64,000 bases of DNA from CAYJDR01 sp964368965. Lineage in GTDB: Bacteria > Chrysiogenota > Deferribacteres > Deferribacterales > Mucispirillaceae. Positions 25,864-35,961 of the stretch are shown here, one piece after another (the stretch's first letter is position 1; the number at the start of each line of letters is the position of its first letter). A program made the translations under genes and the position numbers. The notes under the pieces are model-generated. The model searched no databases and was not told where the DNA came from. It saw only the letters and a list, made by a program, of their open reading frames with translations. The stretch covers positions 1 through 64,000 of the forward strand of contig CAYJDR010000005.1 of the NCBI GenBank assembly GCA_964368965.1. Reading direction: 5' to 3'.

Positions 25864-28800
25864 TCAATCTTTCTTTTTACCGTTCTTTTCTTCCATATTA
25901 TTAAACGCTACTGACATCATTAACTTAATCCTGTTCAATTGGTTCACTTCACTTGCACCTGGGTCATAGTCAACTGCGGCAATGTTCACATTGTCATACA
26001 TTGAGCGCAAAGTTTTCATAACACCTTTACCTGTGATATGGTTTGGCAAGCAACCAAATGGTTGAACTAGTAGTATGTTATTAACATCGTCTTCAATTAA
26101 TTCAAGCATTTCAGCCGTCAATAACCAACCCTCACCAGACTGGTTGCCTAGCGATACAACATGCTTAGCTAACTTTGCTAAATCTTCAATAATTGGCATA
26201 GGTGAAAAACGCTTGCTTTTCTTAAACGCTCTACGCATTATGTTACGCTTATATTCAATATACCTAACAAGTGCCCATGCACCTATCCTATGTACTCTTG
26301 AATTTTGAACGCCTCTGATTAAGTAATCACTAGCTGCACAATATAATATGAAGTCCATAAAGTCAGGCACAACAGCTTCGCCGCCCTCTTGCTCGATAAC
26401 TCTTGCTGCCTCGTTGTTTGCATCGTGGTGGAATTTTATAAGGATTTCACCAACAATACCAACCCTTGGGCGAACTTCATCTTCACGTATTTCTAGTTCG
26501 TCAAACTCTTTTACTGCTTGTTTAACGTCTTTCTTAAATTTTTTCCAGTCGTATGCGTTTATGCTTTCTTTAGCGATTTGCTCCCACTTCTTATGAAGTG
26601 CATCGGCTGAGCCTTTCACCTTCTCATAAGGTCTAACGCGGTACAACATACGCATGAACAGATCACCGTATAGTATTGCCATAACAAGTCGTTTAATCAT
26701 CTCAAAGTTGATGCTAAATCCTTCATGCTTCTCTAAACCATGTAAGTTGAACGACAATACAGGAACATGCCCTAAACCAGAACGCTCTAAACCTTGCTTT
26801 AACCAACTGATGTAGTTAGTCGCACGGCAACTACCAGATGTTTGGGAGATCAATAACGCAACACGCTCTGTATCTGTCATAGGGTCGAGAGCATGGTGCA
26901 ATAATTGCCCAACAGCAACAATAGCTGGGAAGCATGCATCATTGTTTACGAACTTTAAGCCTGTGCTTATCTCTTCTTTATCACACTTTTCGAGTAGTAA
27001 CGCTTTAAAGCCTTGTGAGCGTAATGCTTCCACCATTAAATCAGTATGGAAGTGAGATATTTGCGGGATAGCAATAGTATGCGTATGCTTCATCTCTGGT
27101 GTGAACTCAACACGTTGCTTTGCTGGTGTATGAGTACGTTCAACGCCACGTCGTTTCCTATCTTCGATTGCGGCCACAAGTGAGCGCACACGTATTCTAA
27201 CTGCACCAAGGTTGCTACCTTCGTCGATCTTGATAACAGTATATAACTTATCGCTACGGTTTAAGATGTCGTAAACTTGTTCAGTAGTAACAGCATCAAG
27301 ACCGCAACCAAACGAGTTTAGTTGTATCATTTCAATATTTTCGTGTTGTTTAACAAAGCTAGCTGCTTTATATAACCTTGAGTGATATGTCCACTGGTCA
27401 ACAACTTTCAGTGGGCGCTCCACTTCTGCAAGGTGTACAATAGAATCTTCAGTTAATACAGCAAGCCCGCATGATGCGATAAGCTCTGGAATACCATGAT
27501 TGATTTCATTATCAATATGATATGGCCTACCTGATAACACAACGCCTGTTTTATTGTTTTCTTCAAGGTATTTAAGTGTTTGCTCGCCTTTATCGCGCAT
27601 ATCTTGTTTAAAAATTTCCATCTCTGCAAATGCAATTTTTGCGGCTTTTCTAATATCCTTTTCAGATAGTTTTAAACTTGCTAGCTCCTTAACAAGTGCA
27701 TCTTCGACTATCTTTTCATTATCTAGGTATAAGAACGGGCTAATAAACTCAACATTTTGTAGCTTGAGCGTATCCATGTTTAGCCTGATAAGCTCTGGAT
27801 AACTTGCAACTACAGGACAGTTGAAGCTGTTATCTGCGCCTTCTTCCAATATTTCACGTTGTACACATGGGTAGAATATTTGCTTAATGCCTTTATCTAC
27901 AAGGTTTACAATATGGCCATGCACTAGCTTTGCAGGGTAGCAAACTGTTTGTGATGGTATTGTATCAATACCAGTATTGTATAAATCTTTCGACGATTTA
28001 TCAGATATTTGTACGCTGTAGCCGAGTTTAGTAAAGAACGTGAACCAATATGGATAGTTCTCATACATATTCAATACCCTAGGGATGCCAAGCACGCCTA
28101 AAGGTGCTTCTTCCTTTGGTGTTGGAACATAGTAATCAAACAAACGCTCTAATTTGTATGCGTACAAGTTTGGCAATGATTCAACAACTGTTTCATCTTT
28201 AACGCCTTTTTCACATCTGTTACCTGTTGTATATCTTCTTCCATCTGAGAACTTATTTACAGTTAGCAAGCAATGGTTGCTACACGCTTTACAGCGCCTG
28301 TTAGATGATTCAACTGCGAATTTGCTTAAATTCTCTGCGTCAATAATAGTAGATTTGCCATCAATATATGTGTTTCTAGCAATCAATGCAGAGCCAAAAG
28401 CACCCATCATGCCAGATATTTTAAAACGTTTTACGTTTCTACCAATATTTAATTCAAACGCACGTAACACAGCATTGTTATAGAATGCGCCACCTTGCAC
28501 AACAACATGTTCGCCTAAATCTTCTACGCTTGCCATTTTGATAACTTTATATAAAGCGTTAAGCACGACAGAGTATGAAAGTCCCGCAGAGATATCGCCA
28601 ACAGTAGCGCCCTCTTTTTGTGCTTGCTTAACTTTAGAGTTCATGAAAACTGTACATCTTGAGCCTAAGTCAACAGGGTGTTCAGCAGTTAATGCTAATT
28701 CTGCGAACTCTTGAACGCTTTTGTTTACTGACTTTGCAAATGTTTCGATAAACGAGCCACAACCAGATGAACATGCTTCGTTCAATATGATTTTATCAAT

Positions 28801-30120
28801 AGTGTTGTTTTTGATGTACATACACTTCATATCTTGTCCGCCGATATCTAAGATGAAAGATACATCTGGCACAAAATATTTTGCAGCAGTGAAGTGGGCA
28901 ACTGTTTCAACCTCGCCCTCATCAACACCCAGTGCTGCTTTGATTAAGCCTTCGCCATAACCTGTGATACAGCTCCTTGCGATATAAGCATCGCTTGGGA
29001 TTTTTGTATATAAGTCTTCTAATACCTGCATAACAGATTTTAGTGGATTACCTAAGTTGCTATCATAGAACGAATAAACTAGGTTGTAATGTTCATCAAG
29101 CAATATAACTTTTGTAGTAGTTGAACCAACATCAAACCCTAAGAATAATCCACCTTTAGCATCTTTTATGTCAATTTCGTTTAATACACCCTCAGTAGAG
29201 TGGCGAGTTTGGAACTCTTGAAAATCTGCTTCAGTTTTGAAAAGCTGAGGCATTGGGTCAATTTCCATTTCTGCCTTTGTGTCCCTTAATGTTAGTGCAT
29301 TTTTATGCAACTCGTTAAACTGAACTGGTTCAGAATATTTAGACAATAATGCAGCACCCATCGCTACAAATAGTTGTGGATTTTCAGGGAAGATTATGTG
29401 GTCATCATCAAGTTCTAATGTTTCAATGAAACGTTCCCTAAGCTCTGATATAAAGAACAACGGACCACCTAGGAATGCTACACTGCCTTTTATCTGCCTA
29501 CCGCATGCAAGTCCGCCGATAGTTTGATCAACCACAGCTTGCAATATTGACGCAGCGATATCTTCCTTTGCAGCACCTTCGTTTATAAGTGGCAATACAT
29601 CTGTTTTTGCGAAAACGCCACAACGCGCAGCGATTGGATAAATCGTCTTATGGTTTTTAGCAAGGTTGTTAAGTCCCTCGACATCTGTTTGTAAAACTGT
29701 TGCCATCTGGTCGATAAACGCACCTGTACCACCCGCACAAGTTTCGTTCATGCGTTGGTCGATACTGCTATCAAAGAACGTAAGTTTTGCGTCTTCGCCG
29801 CCTAGTTCGATAGCAACATCAGTCGCTGGAATATGGCGTTTAATACATTGAGTTGATGCAATAACCTCTTGAACAAACGGAATATTTAACCAACCAGAAA
29901 CAGATATACCACCTGAGCCTGTAACGTTGATTGTGATTGTCTTATCTTTCAGCATATTGCTCGCTTCGTCAATTAAATCAACTAACGTATTGCGCATGTC
30001 TGACAAGTGTCTTTGGTACTTGCTATATAATATGTTATCTTCGTTGTCTGTAACAACTATCTTTATGGTTGTAGAACCGATATCTAAACCAATGTGTAAA
30101 ATACTATCCAATTTAATCAC
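25864..30120 (-). CDS. giant 2-hydroxyacyl-CoA dehydratase activase-like protein
   Basis: 1418 residues. Two ASKHA ATPase domains of the BcrAD/BadF/HgdC type come first: GLDIGSTTIK (11-20) with CAGGTGAFIDQM, then GFDVGSTTTK (about 330) with NEACSSGCGSFIETFA. In HgdC-type activators the paired cysteines hold a 4Fe-4S cluster shared by a dimer. A cysteine-containing linker (CKACSNHCLL) leads into a DUF2229/HgdB-like region with CYPAKLVHGH, FYPCVQRE, SGRPYHIDNEINHG, FGCGLDAV, NNDACFPA and SGSCRATNYI. The family is widespread in anaerobes. It is presumed to use ATP to deliver low-potential electrons, but its substrate is unknown. The start is GTG 30120; TTG at 30111, with TAAGG eight bases upstream, is also plausible. 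It follows the propeller-like gene by one base. Confidence 0.87.
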   Translation of the reverse strand: MIKLDSILHIGLDIGSTTIKIVVTDNEDNILYSKYQRHLSDMRNTLVDLIDEASNMLKDKTITINVTGSGGISVSGWLNIPFVQEVIASTQCIKRHIPATDVAIELGGEDAKLTFFDSSIDQRMNETCAGGTGAFIDQMATVLQTDVEGLNNLAKNHKTIYPIAARCGVFAKTDVLPLINEGAAKEDIAASILQAVVDQTIGGLACGRQIKGSVAFLGGPLFFISELRERFIETLELDDDHIIFPENPQLFVAMGAALLSKYSEPVQFNELHKNALTLRDTKAEMEIDPMPQLFKTEADFQEFQTRHSTEGVLNEIDIKDAKGGLFLGFDVGSTTTKVILLDEHYNLVYSFYDSNLGNPLKSVMQVLEDLYTKIPSDAYIARSCITGYGEGLIKAALGVDEGEVETVAHFTAAKYFVPDVSFILDIGGQDMKCMYIKNNTIDKIILNEACSSGCGSFIETFAKSVNKSVQEFAELALTAEHPVDLGSRCTVFMNSKVKQAQKEGATVGDISAGLSYSVVLNALYKVIKMASVEDLGEHVVVQGGAFYNNAVLRAFELNIGRNVKRFKISGMMGAFGSALIARNTYIDGKSTIIDAENLSKFAVESSNRRCKACSNHCLLTVNKFSDGRRYTTGNRCEKGVKDETVVESLPNLYAYKLERLFDYYVPTPKEEAPLGVLGIPRVLNMYENYPYWFTFFTKLGYSVQISDKSSKDLYNTGIDTIPSQTVCYPAKLVHGHIVNLVDKGIKQIFYPCVQREILEEGADNSFNCPVVASYPELIRLNMDTLKLQNVEFISPFLYLDNEKIVEDALVKELASLKLSEKDIRKAAKIAFAEMEIFKQDMRDKGEQTLKYLEENNKTGVVLSGRPYHIDNEINHGIPELIASCGLAVLTEDSIVHLAEVERPLKVVDQWTYHSRLYKAASFVKQHENIEMIQLNSFGCGLDAVTTEQVYDILNRSDKLYTVIKIDEGSNLGAVRIRVRSLVAAIEDRKRRGVERTHTPAKQRVEFTPEMKHTHTIAIPQISHFHTDLMVEALRSQGFKALLLEKCDKEEISTGLKFVNNDACFPAIVAVGQLLHHALDPMTDTERVALLISQTSGSCRATNYISWLKQGLERSGLGHVPVLSFNLHGLEKHEGFSINFEMIKRLVMAILYGDLFMRMLYRVRPYEKVKGSADALHKKWEQIAKESINAYDWKKFKKDVKQAVKEFDELEIREDEVRPRVGIVGEILIKFHHDANNEAARVIEQEGGEAVVPDFMDFILYCAASDYLIRGVQNSRVHRIGAWALVRYIEYKRNIMRRAFKKSKRFSPMPIIEDLAKLAKHVVSLGNQSGEGWLLTAEMLELIEDDVNNILLVQPFGCLPNHITGKGVMKTLRSMYDNVNIAAVDYDPGASEVNQLNRIKLMMSVAFNNMEEKNGKKKD

Positions 30121-30121
30121 C

Positions 30122-31318
30122 TTATCTTAAATATGAAGCTATATCTACTATGTTTGATCGTTGAGAGTTCATATCCCATTCAAACACTTCTATTTTTGCA
30201 CTTATGCCAGTTTCTTTTGTTTCATAATCATAAAACATCATCACGGCTAATTTTTTCTTATCATCTGTTATTGCATATGTATCGTAGTCTAACTCTTGAA
30301 TTTTGTTAGTATAAAAGTCAGATATTGTAATCATCTTTTGATTAACAAGTATAACAGCATTGTTATTAATTTCGCTAATGTAGTCAGCTTGTGACGAGAT
30401 TGGCTCTGGATAAAAAGCATTTTGCTTGCCGTGCGCCCTGCCATCTGAAATTTGTGAGTACTCTAAGTACCCTGCTCTATCATAGATTGAAATGCCACCA
30501 AAATTTAAGAAATTATCATGCCCAACTGATACCCAAACTTTTTCACCACAAACAGCAACAGCGAAACAATTATAATCTAGATAACGTATGTTAGATACAC
30601 TTGTAACCTTATCATAAATACACACACACGAGCGTGCGTCATCATCTAAGCTCAAAGGGTTATCTGCAACAATGGCAATAATATTGCCATCTTCCGACAT
30701 TGATGTACTCACCCAGCTATAATCGCCCTTAACGTTTGAAATTGTTGTTATTAGATCAAAAGAAAGGTTGTAGACTTCCCACTCATCCCTTGTAACATTT
30801 ATAACGTGATAATCACTAATAAACCATTTATCGCCGTACATCACTTCAATTTCAGTAAGCTTTTCGCCAACTGAAAACATGTGTATACGGTTGTGCCTAA
30901 TAAGCAGAAAACGACACTCGCCGTTTACATCAATCAACTTATAATATGCCATATTGTGCCTATAGTTTTCACGTGGAAAAGTGATTATAGGCTTCATAGT
31001 GCCATCATTTTGTGATTTAAACAGTATAAGCAGTTGGTCAATTTCAGACAATTCTTGCGAGCATAAAAGATAAAGTTCATCATCAATTATTAATTTATTG
31101 ACAATATCAAGTGGCTCATTAGAGAGAATTTTCCACTCTTTTTGTTTTGTGCCATCAATATTATATAAAATAACGCTCGAGAGTTTCTTTCCATCTTTAA
31201 GCAATAAGAAGCTATCATCAGACATAAACTCTATTTTAATATGTTGTAACTCTATCGCTAATATATCACGTTCTGTGTACATCTTTGGTATATCAATACT
31301 ACATTTACTTTTAAACAA
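30122..31318 (-). CDS. unrecognised beta-propeller-like protein
   Basis: 398 residues with no signal peptide or membrane segment, so probably cytoplasmic. The chain is a run of short strands with repeated aromatic and Asp-rich turns (LLLKDGKKLSSVILYNIDG, MSEDGNIIAIVADNP, CVCIYDKVTSVSNIRYLD, NFGGISIYDRAG), suggesting a six- or seven-bladed propeller. No catalytic motif is visible. The start is TTG with GGAG six bases upstream. It ends one base before the giant activase gene, so the pair are co-transcribed and may act together. I do not recognise the family. Confidence 0.55.
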   Translation of the reverse strand: MFKSKCSIDIPKMYTERDILAIELQHIKIEFMSDDSFLLLKDGKKLSSVILYNIDGTKQKEWKILSNEPLDIVNKLIIDDELYLLCSQELSEIDQLLILFKSQNDGTMKPIITFPRENYRHNMAYYKLIDVNGECRFLLIRHNRIHMFSVGEKLTEIEVMYGDKWFISDYHVINVTRDEWEVYNLSFDLITTISNVKGDYSWVSTSMSEDGNIIAIVADNPLSLDDDARSCVCIYDKVTSVSNIRYLDYNCFAVAVCGEKVWVSVGHDNFLNFGGISIYDRAGYLEYSQISDGRAHGKQNAFYPEPISSQADYISEINNNAVILVNQKMITISDFYTNKIQELDYDTYAITDDKKKLAVMMFYDYETKETGISAKIEVFEWDMNSQRSNIVDIASYLR

Positions 31319-31379
31319 CTAATACTCCAATGCAATCTTTAAACAAGTAGAATACACCATTAATACGCTTTTGACAACA

Positions 31380-32147
31380 CTATTTATAGATTTCTTTTAA
31401 AAGAGTTAAAAAGTCTTTTTCTAACAATTTGTTAGTAGCGAACACATCATCAGTTTTCAAATCATGTTGCTCACCCTTAAAGTTCAATGTAACACCGCCA
31501 GCCTCACGCACAATGAGCATGCCTGCTGCTGCATCCCATGGGTTTAACGTTGTTTCATAATATACATCAAACACACCACGCGCAACATAGCATAAATCTA
31601 GTGCAGCCGCCCCTAAACGCCTGATATCACGGCCATTCAATAACGCACTATTAATCATCGGTATAATCTTTTCAAGCTTTTTATCATATGGAAACCCTGT
31701 TGCAATCAATGCTTTCACAACACTATCTGTTTTTGACACTGCAAGCGGTTTACCGTTTAAAAATGCTCCTTTGCCCTTTTCTGCATAATGCATTTCATTC
31801 AATATTGGGTTGTAAACAACACCATATTGGCACTCGCCACCAGTATAAACACCGATAGATGTAGCAACAAATGGTACACCATGCACAAAGTTTGTTGTGC
31901 CGTCGATTGGGTCGATATAAATAGCATCTTCGCTATGCTCCGCATATGCTTCGCTAGACTCTTCTGCAACAATTTCATGATTAGGAAATAGTTTTGACAA
32001 TTCAGCAATCAAAAACTTCTCTGTCGCAACATCATACTCAGTTACTAAATCGACTTCACCTTTAAAATTTACGTTTTTTTCTGTATGAAACCCTTCTGAA
32101 ATAATCTTGCCAGCTTCTTCAGCTATAGAAATAATATTTTTTAACAT
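31380..32147 (-). CDS. suhB: inositol-1-monophosphatase family protein
   Basis: 255 residues with the metal-dependent phosphatase signatures: EIVAEESSE (first metal Glu), IDPIDGTTNFVHG (metal Asp pair and catalytic Thr) and NPWDAAAGMLIVREAGG (third metal Asp). This is the IMPase/SuhB family, which dephosphorylates inositol-1-phosphate and related sugar phosphates; SuhB also binds the rRNA antitermination complex in E. coli. AAGGGTG precedes the ATG. It is divergent from the ZapE-like gene, with 54 bp between starts. Confidence 0.88.
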   Translation of the reverse strand: MLKNIISIAEEAGKIISEGFHTEKNVNFKGEVDLVTEYDVATEKFLIAELSKLFPNHEIVAEESSEAYAEHSEDAIYIDPIDGTTNFVHGVPFVATSIGVYTGGECQYGVVYNPILNEMHYAEKGKGAFLNGKPLAVSKTDSVVKALIATGFPYDKKLEKIIPMINSALLNGRDIRRLGAAALDLCYVARGVFDVYYETTLNPWDAAAGMLIVREAGGVTLNFKGEQHDLKTDDVFATNKLLEKDFLTLLKEIYK

Positions 32148-32166
32148 AGTTCACCCTTAAATTTAC

Positions 32167-32194
32167 TTGATATTTATCTAAAACCATTTATACT
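32167..32194 (+). promoter_or_regulatory. promoter of the ZapE-like gene, likely giving a leaderless mRNA
   Basis: TTGATA (32167-32172), 16-bp spacer, TATACT (32189-32194), each one mismatch from consensus. The ATG is at 32202, seven bases beyond the -10, so transcription would start at or next to the start codon. Confidence 0.5.
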
Positions 32195-32201
32195 CATCTA
32201 C

Positions 32202-33233
32202 ATGATAAACAATAAATTAAAAATAATCAACAACCTAAATTATGAAATCTCAGTTGAAGAGTGTATTAACGAGCTAAAACCACACCCAAAGTTTTCATCG
32301 TGCACGTTCGACAACTATAATTGTGACAGCAACTACCCTAGCCAACAACATTTGAAAGATACGTTGCAAAACATAGCTATCGTTAACAACAATCCCGTGA
32401 TTACTAAAAAAGGATTTTTAAGCCGTTTCAAAAAACAAGAACCTATAAAACTACAGCACTACTATATCGATGGCACTTATGGTATTGGTAAAACTCACTT
32501 GCTATCAGCACTTTTCCATGCTTTTGAGGGCATTAAAGCGTTTGTTAGTTTTACTGAGCTTACATACTTTATGAACTACCTTGGCATTGAGAAAACGATT
32601 GAGGTGTTTTCTAATCATAAGCTCATGCTCATTGACGAGTTTGACTTAGACGACCCAGCAACAACACGTATGTTTGTAAGGCTCATTAACTCTATTAAGC
32701 ACAAAACTACAATCGTTATGACATCAAACCGCCTACCTAAAGAACTTGGCGGTGGAAAGTTTGACACAGCACAATTTGCAAGAGAACTTGGAGTGATTGC
32801 TGACGAGTTTGAGCAAATATCAGTTGATGGGAAAAGTTTCAGATTGCAACTAACAGAGTGGAAAAAGCAATTTGACACAACAACTTATGCTGAAATATCT
32901 GCTAGCTATGAAGCTACACGTGGCATGATTTCAACAACATTTAATGAACTTATGAAAACATTGCAAAGCTATCACCCTTTCAAGTTTTTTGTGATACCTC
33001 AAAACGCAGATGCAATATTTGTAGAGGGTTTTACGACTATCACAAACTTAAATGATGCGTTACGTTTTACAATGCTTATTGACGTATGCTACTATTATGA
33101 TGCAAAGGTTTTTATTTTGTCAGATGATGCAGAAACAATCTTCGCAGATGAAATAATGGAGACGACTTTTGAAAGGCAATTTTTACGTTGTAAATCTCGC
33201 TTAACTGAACTAGCACTTTTCTACAATTCATAA
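32202..33233 (+). CDS. ZapE/AFG1-like AAA+ ATPase
   Basis: 343 residues. Walker A is GTYGIGKTHLL near 90-100, Walker B is LMLIDEFDLDDP, sensor 1 is TIVMTSNRLPKEL, and the family-typical C-terminal helix is RCKSRLTELALF. These match the ZapE/AFG1/LACE1 family; in E. coli ZapE binds the FtsZ ring. The insert between Walker A and B is short and the first 60 residues are poorly conserved, so it is a divergent member. No Shine-Dalgarno precedes ATG 32202 and the promoter abuts it. It is monocistronic, ending at the terminator at 33232. Confidence 0.75.
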   Translation: MINNKLKIINNLNYEISVEECINELKPHPKFSSCTFDNYNCDSNYPSQQHLKDTLQNIAIVNNNPVITKKGFLSRFKKQEPIKLQHYYIDGTYGIGKTHLLSALFHAFEGIKAFVSFTELTYFMNYLGIEKTIEVFSNHKLMLIDEFDLDDPATTRMFVRLINSIKHKTTIVMTSNRLPKELGGGKFDTAQFARELGVIADEFEQISVDGKSFRLQLTEWKKQFDTTTYAEISASYEATRGMISTTFNELMKTLQSYHPFKFFVIPQNADAIFVEGFTTITNLNDALRFTMLIDVCYYYDAKVFILSDDAETIFADEIMETTFERQFLRCKSRLTELALFYNS

Positions 33234-33260
33234 AAAAAGGCTTGCATTACGCAAGCCTTT
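33232..33260. terminator. bidirectional intrinsic terminator
   Basis: GGCTTGC (33239-33245), loop ATTAC, GCAAGCC (33251-33257), preceded by seven A and followed by TTT. Between the convergent ZapE-like and CoA-transferase genes; strongest for the minus strand. Confidence 0.8.
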
Positions 33261-33266
33261 AATCAT

Positions 33267-34832
33267 TTACTTTTCAGTTTCCCAAAATCTCATTGTGCCG
33301 TTATTTTTTAGGCTCAAGTGCATGTTGTAGCACTCTTCAAGGAGTTGTGGTTCGTGTACATAGCCAGTTGCTTCACAAGCACGGTCAAGATAATCGTGTA
33401 GATATTCTTTGAACGCTGGGTGAGCACATTTATCAATAATTTCTCTAGCTCTATCTTTTGGAGCTAGGCCACGTAAATCTGCTAAACCTTGCTCTGTAAC
33501 GATAACGTCAATGTCGTGTTCAGTATGGTCAACGTGTGGCGCTTTCGGAACGATTGAAGAAACGCCGAACTCATCAGTTTTACTTGGACGCATAGATGGC
33601 AAGTGCATGATAGAGATGTAAGCATTTCTACAGAAGTCGCCAGAGCCACCGATACCGTTAATCATTCTAGTTCCGCCAACTAGTGTAGAGTTAGCGTGTC
33701 CGAAGATATCAACCTCAACAGGTGTGTTCATAGCGATAACGCCTAAACGTCTGATAACTTCAGGGTTATTAGAAACTTGCATTGGGCGAAGTAAAACTTT
33801 TTCTTTATACTCGTCATATTTATCCCACCATTTTTCAAACGCTTCGTTCGATAATGATAATGATGTAGAGTTGATAAATTTACATTTGCCAGAATCTAGG
33901 AACGGTAGGAAAGCATCTTGCAATACTTCACTATAAACAACTAAGTTCTCGAATGGAGAGCTTGTTAAGCCCATAACAACAGCGTTTGCGATAGAGCCAA
34001 CACCAGATTGTAATGGAAGTAAGTTTTCTGGTAATCTGCCACACTTCACTTCCTCTTGGAAGAATTTGATAATGTTTGCAGCAATAGCATCAGATACATC
34101 ATCGCTACCACGAACCGCTCTACCGTTATCAGGTAGTTTAGATTCAATAATACCAACGATTTTGCTTTTATCAGTTGGAACATAAGTTGTACCTATGCGC
34201 TGAGTTGCTTCAGTGATAGGGATAATCTTTTTTGTAGGTGGAGCATCGCTCAACCAGATATCGTGCATACCCTCGAAAGAAGGTAGCGATGTATTTATTT
34301 CAACAATAATTTTTTCAGCAATTTGGATATGCTCAGGAGAACAACCAATTGAACCAGATAAAATAATATTACCATTTTCATCAATAGCAGAAGCTTCAAC
34401 AACCATTATATCAAGCTTGCCGCCTTTATCTTTTGTATAAAAACCGTTAAACATATCTTGAGCATACATAGATAAGTGTTTGTCACCCATCCTAATTTTA
34501 CCACAGTTGATACCTTTAGCGCACTCTTTACTTGTTTGGTATGGCCAACGTTTGTCGATCATATCAAGTGCTGCCCATCTATCCTCAACTTCCGCACCGA
34601 TAGATGCACCAGTAAATAGATTGAAACGCCACTTGCCTTGTAGGTTGTTTTGTTCAACATAGTCAGCAATAGCAATAGGCATAACCTTTGCATAGCCAAC
34701 CGGTGTAAAACCAGACATCCCTAAATCAATTGTACTTTTTTCAGTTTCAGCAAAATAATGCATTAGCTTATCTGGAGTAGTAATCTTTGATAATAGGCTC
34801 TTGTCCCTTATCCTTGACTCGATGTTACTCAT
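33267..34832 (-). CDS. succinyl-CoA:acetate CoA-transferase-type enzyme
   Basis: 521 residues of the acetyl-CoA hydrolase/transferase (Cat1/AarC) family. Visible elements are the N-terminal half with GFTPVGYAKVMPIA, the glycine-rich SGVGSIANAVVMGL, YSEVLQDAF, which likely contains the catalytic Glu, GGTRMINGIGGSGDFCRNA, and DVIVTEQGLADLRGLAPKDRA. It transfers CoA from succinyl-CoA to acetate, yielding acetyl-CoA and succinate. This replaces succinyl-CoA synthetase in some oxidative TCA cycles; 4-hydroxybutyrate or butyrate relatives exist, so specificity is inferred. AGGAGG precedes the ATG. It lies 29 bp after the AhbD-like gene and may share its transcript. Confidence 0.86.
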   Translation of the reverse strand: MSNIESRIRDKSLLSKITTPDKLMHYFAETEKSTIDLGMSGFTPVGYAKVMPIAIADYVEQNNLQGKWRFNLFTGASIGAEVEDRWAALDMIDKRWPYQTSKECAKGINCGKIRMGDKHLSMYAQDMFNGFYTKDKGGKLDIMVVEASAIDENGNIILSGSIGCSPEHIQIAEKIIVEINTSLPSFEGMHDIWLSDAPPTKKIIPITEATQRIGTTYVPTDKSKIVGIIESKLPDNGRAVRGSDDVSDAIAANIIKFFQEEVKCGRLPENLLPLQSGVGSIANAVVMGLTSSPFENLVVYSEVLQDAFLPFLDSGKCKFINSTSLSLSNEAFEKWWDKYDEYKEKVLLRPMQVSNNPEVIRRLGVIAMNTPVEVDIFGHANSTLVGGTRMINGIGGSGDFCRNAYISIMHLPSMRPSKTDEFGVSSIVPKAPHVDHTEHDIDVIVTEQGLADLRGLAPKDRAREIIDKCAHPAFKEYLHDYLDRACEATGYVHEPQLLEECYNMHLSLKNNGTMRFWETEK

Positions 34833-34861
34833 GTAGTAATTCCTCCTCTTTTTATGAATTA

Positions 34862-35935
34862 TTATTTTCTTAAACCTTCCGGTATATAATCACAAAATGG
34901 TTCTTCTGCCATGTATGAGCCTGTAACAGCATATGACCTAGCTCTACAGCCACCGCACACGCCTAAGTAGCGACACTTGCCACACTTGCCTTCATAGCTT
35001 TTAAAATCTCTCATGTCGTTCAGTAATTCAGATGTTTCCCATATCTCTTTAAGTGGTTTTTCAAAAACGTTGCCACCTGCAAGCGGGAAGTATGAACATG
35101 GAAGCACGTCACCTTCGCTATTAACAAAGCAAATTGTTTGCCCAGCGATACACCCTTTTCCACCACCTGTAGAAAAAGATAGTGAGCGGCGCTCTGCATC
35201 AAGGCCATCAAGCTTTGATTGCTCATGCCATACTCTATAGTATTGTGGCGCACAAGTTGGACGTACTAAGATTTCATCTTCGCTACGCTCAAGCTCATAG
35301 TGCCATTTTAAAATATCATCATAATCTTCTTTAGAAACAAGCTCTGCCATGATATCTTCGCCCCTGCCAGTTGGCACAATCAAGAACATGTACCAAGCAT
35401 GAGCACCCATAGCTTTTGCTTTCCTAAATGTTTCACCAATATATTCTTGGTTACGCTTTGTAAATGCAGAGTTTATGATAAACTTAATGCCGTGCTTATT
35501 GAAAAGCTCAGCTGCATGAAGCGTGCCTTCAAACGCCCCTTCAACGCCACGAAAATCATCGTGAACTTCAGCATTTGGGCCATCTAAACTCATAGATACA
35601 ATGCGAATGCCCGACTCTTTAATCTTTTCACATATTTCATCAGTAACTAGCGTGCCATTTGTAGCCATCGCCATACGAAGCCCTTTTTCAGTGCCGTATT
35701 TAGCGATTTCAAAAACATCTTCACGCATTAGTGGCTCGCCACCTGTCAAAACAACTACTGGTGAAGCAAAAGATGTTATCTCATCAATAAACTGCTTCGA
35801 CTTCTCTAATGTGAACTTCCCAACAGATGCATACTCATCAGATGATGACCTACAATGTACACAGTGCAGATTACATGCAGCAGTCATTTCCCATGACATC
35901 CATTTTAGTTCCCATTTTTTTTCTGTGTTACTCAT
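34862..35935 (-). CDS. AhbD/NirJ-like radical SAM protein, probable haem synthesis
   Basis: 357 residues. The radical SAM CxxxCxxC motif uses C21, C25 and C28 (CNLHCVHC), followed by [13 protein letters not shown] and SMSLDGP. The [12 protein letters not shown] segment and C-terminal SPASM cysteines ([45 protein letters not shown]) match the AhbD/NirJ group. AhbD performs the last step of the siroheme route, decarboxylating iron-coproporphyrin III to haem b. NirJ2-type relatives act in haem d1 synthesis and cannot be excluded. AAGGGAG precedes the ATG. Other ahb genes are not in the window. The CoA-transferase gene follows. Confidence 0.82.
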   Translation of the reverse strand: MSNTEKKWELKWMSWEMTAACNLHCVHCRSSSDEYASVGKFTLEKSKQFIDEITSFASPVVVLTGGEPLMREDVFEIAKYGTEKGLRMAMATNGTLVTDEICEKIKESGIRIVSMSLDGPNAEVHDDFRGVEGAFEGTLHAAELFNKHGIKFIINSAFTKRNQEYIGETFRKAKAMGAHAWYMFLIVPTGRGEDIMAELVSKEDYDDILKWHYELERSEDEILVRPTCAPQYYRVWHEQSKLDGLDAERRSLSFSTGGGKGCIAGQTICFVNSEGDVLPCSYFPLAGGNVFEKPLKEIWETSELLNDMRDFKSYEGKCGKCRYLGVCGGCRARSYAVTGSYMAEEPFCDYIPEGLRK

Positions 35936-35961
35936 CCCGTTCTCCCTTAAAACGTAATTCT

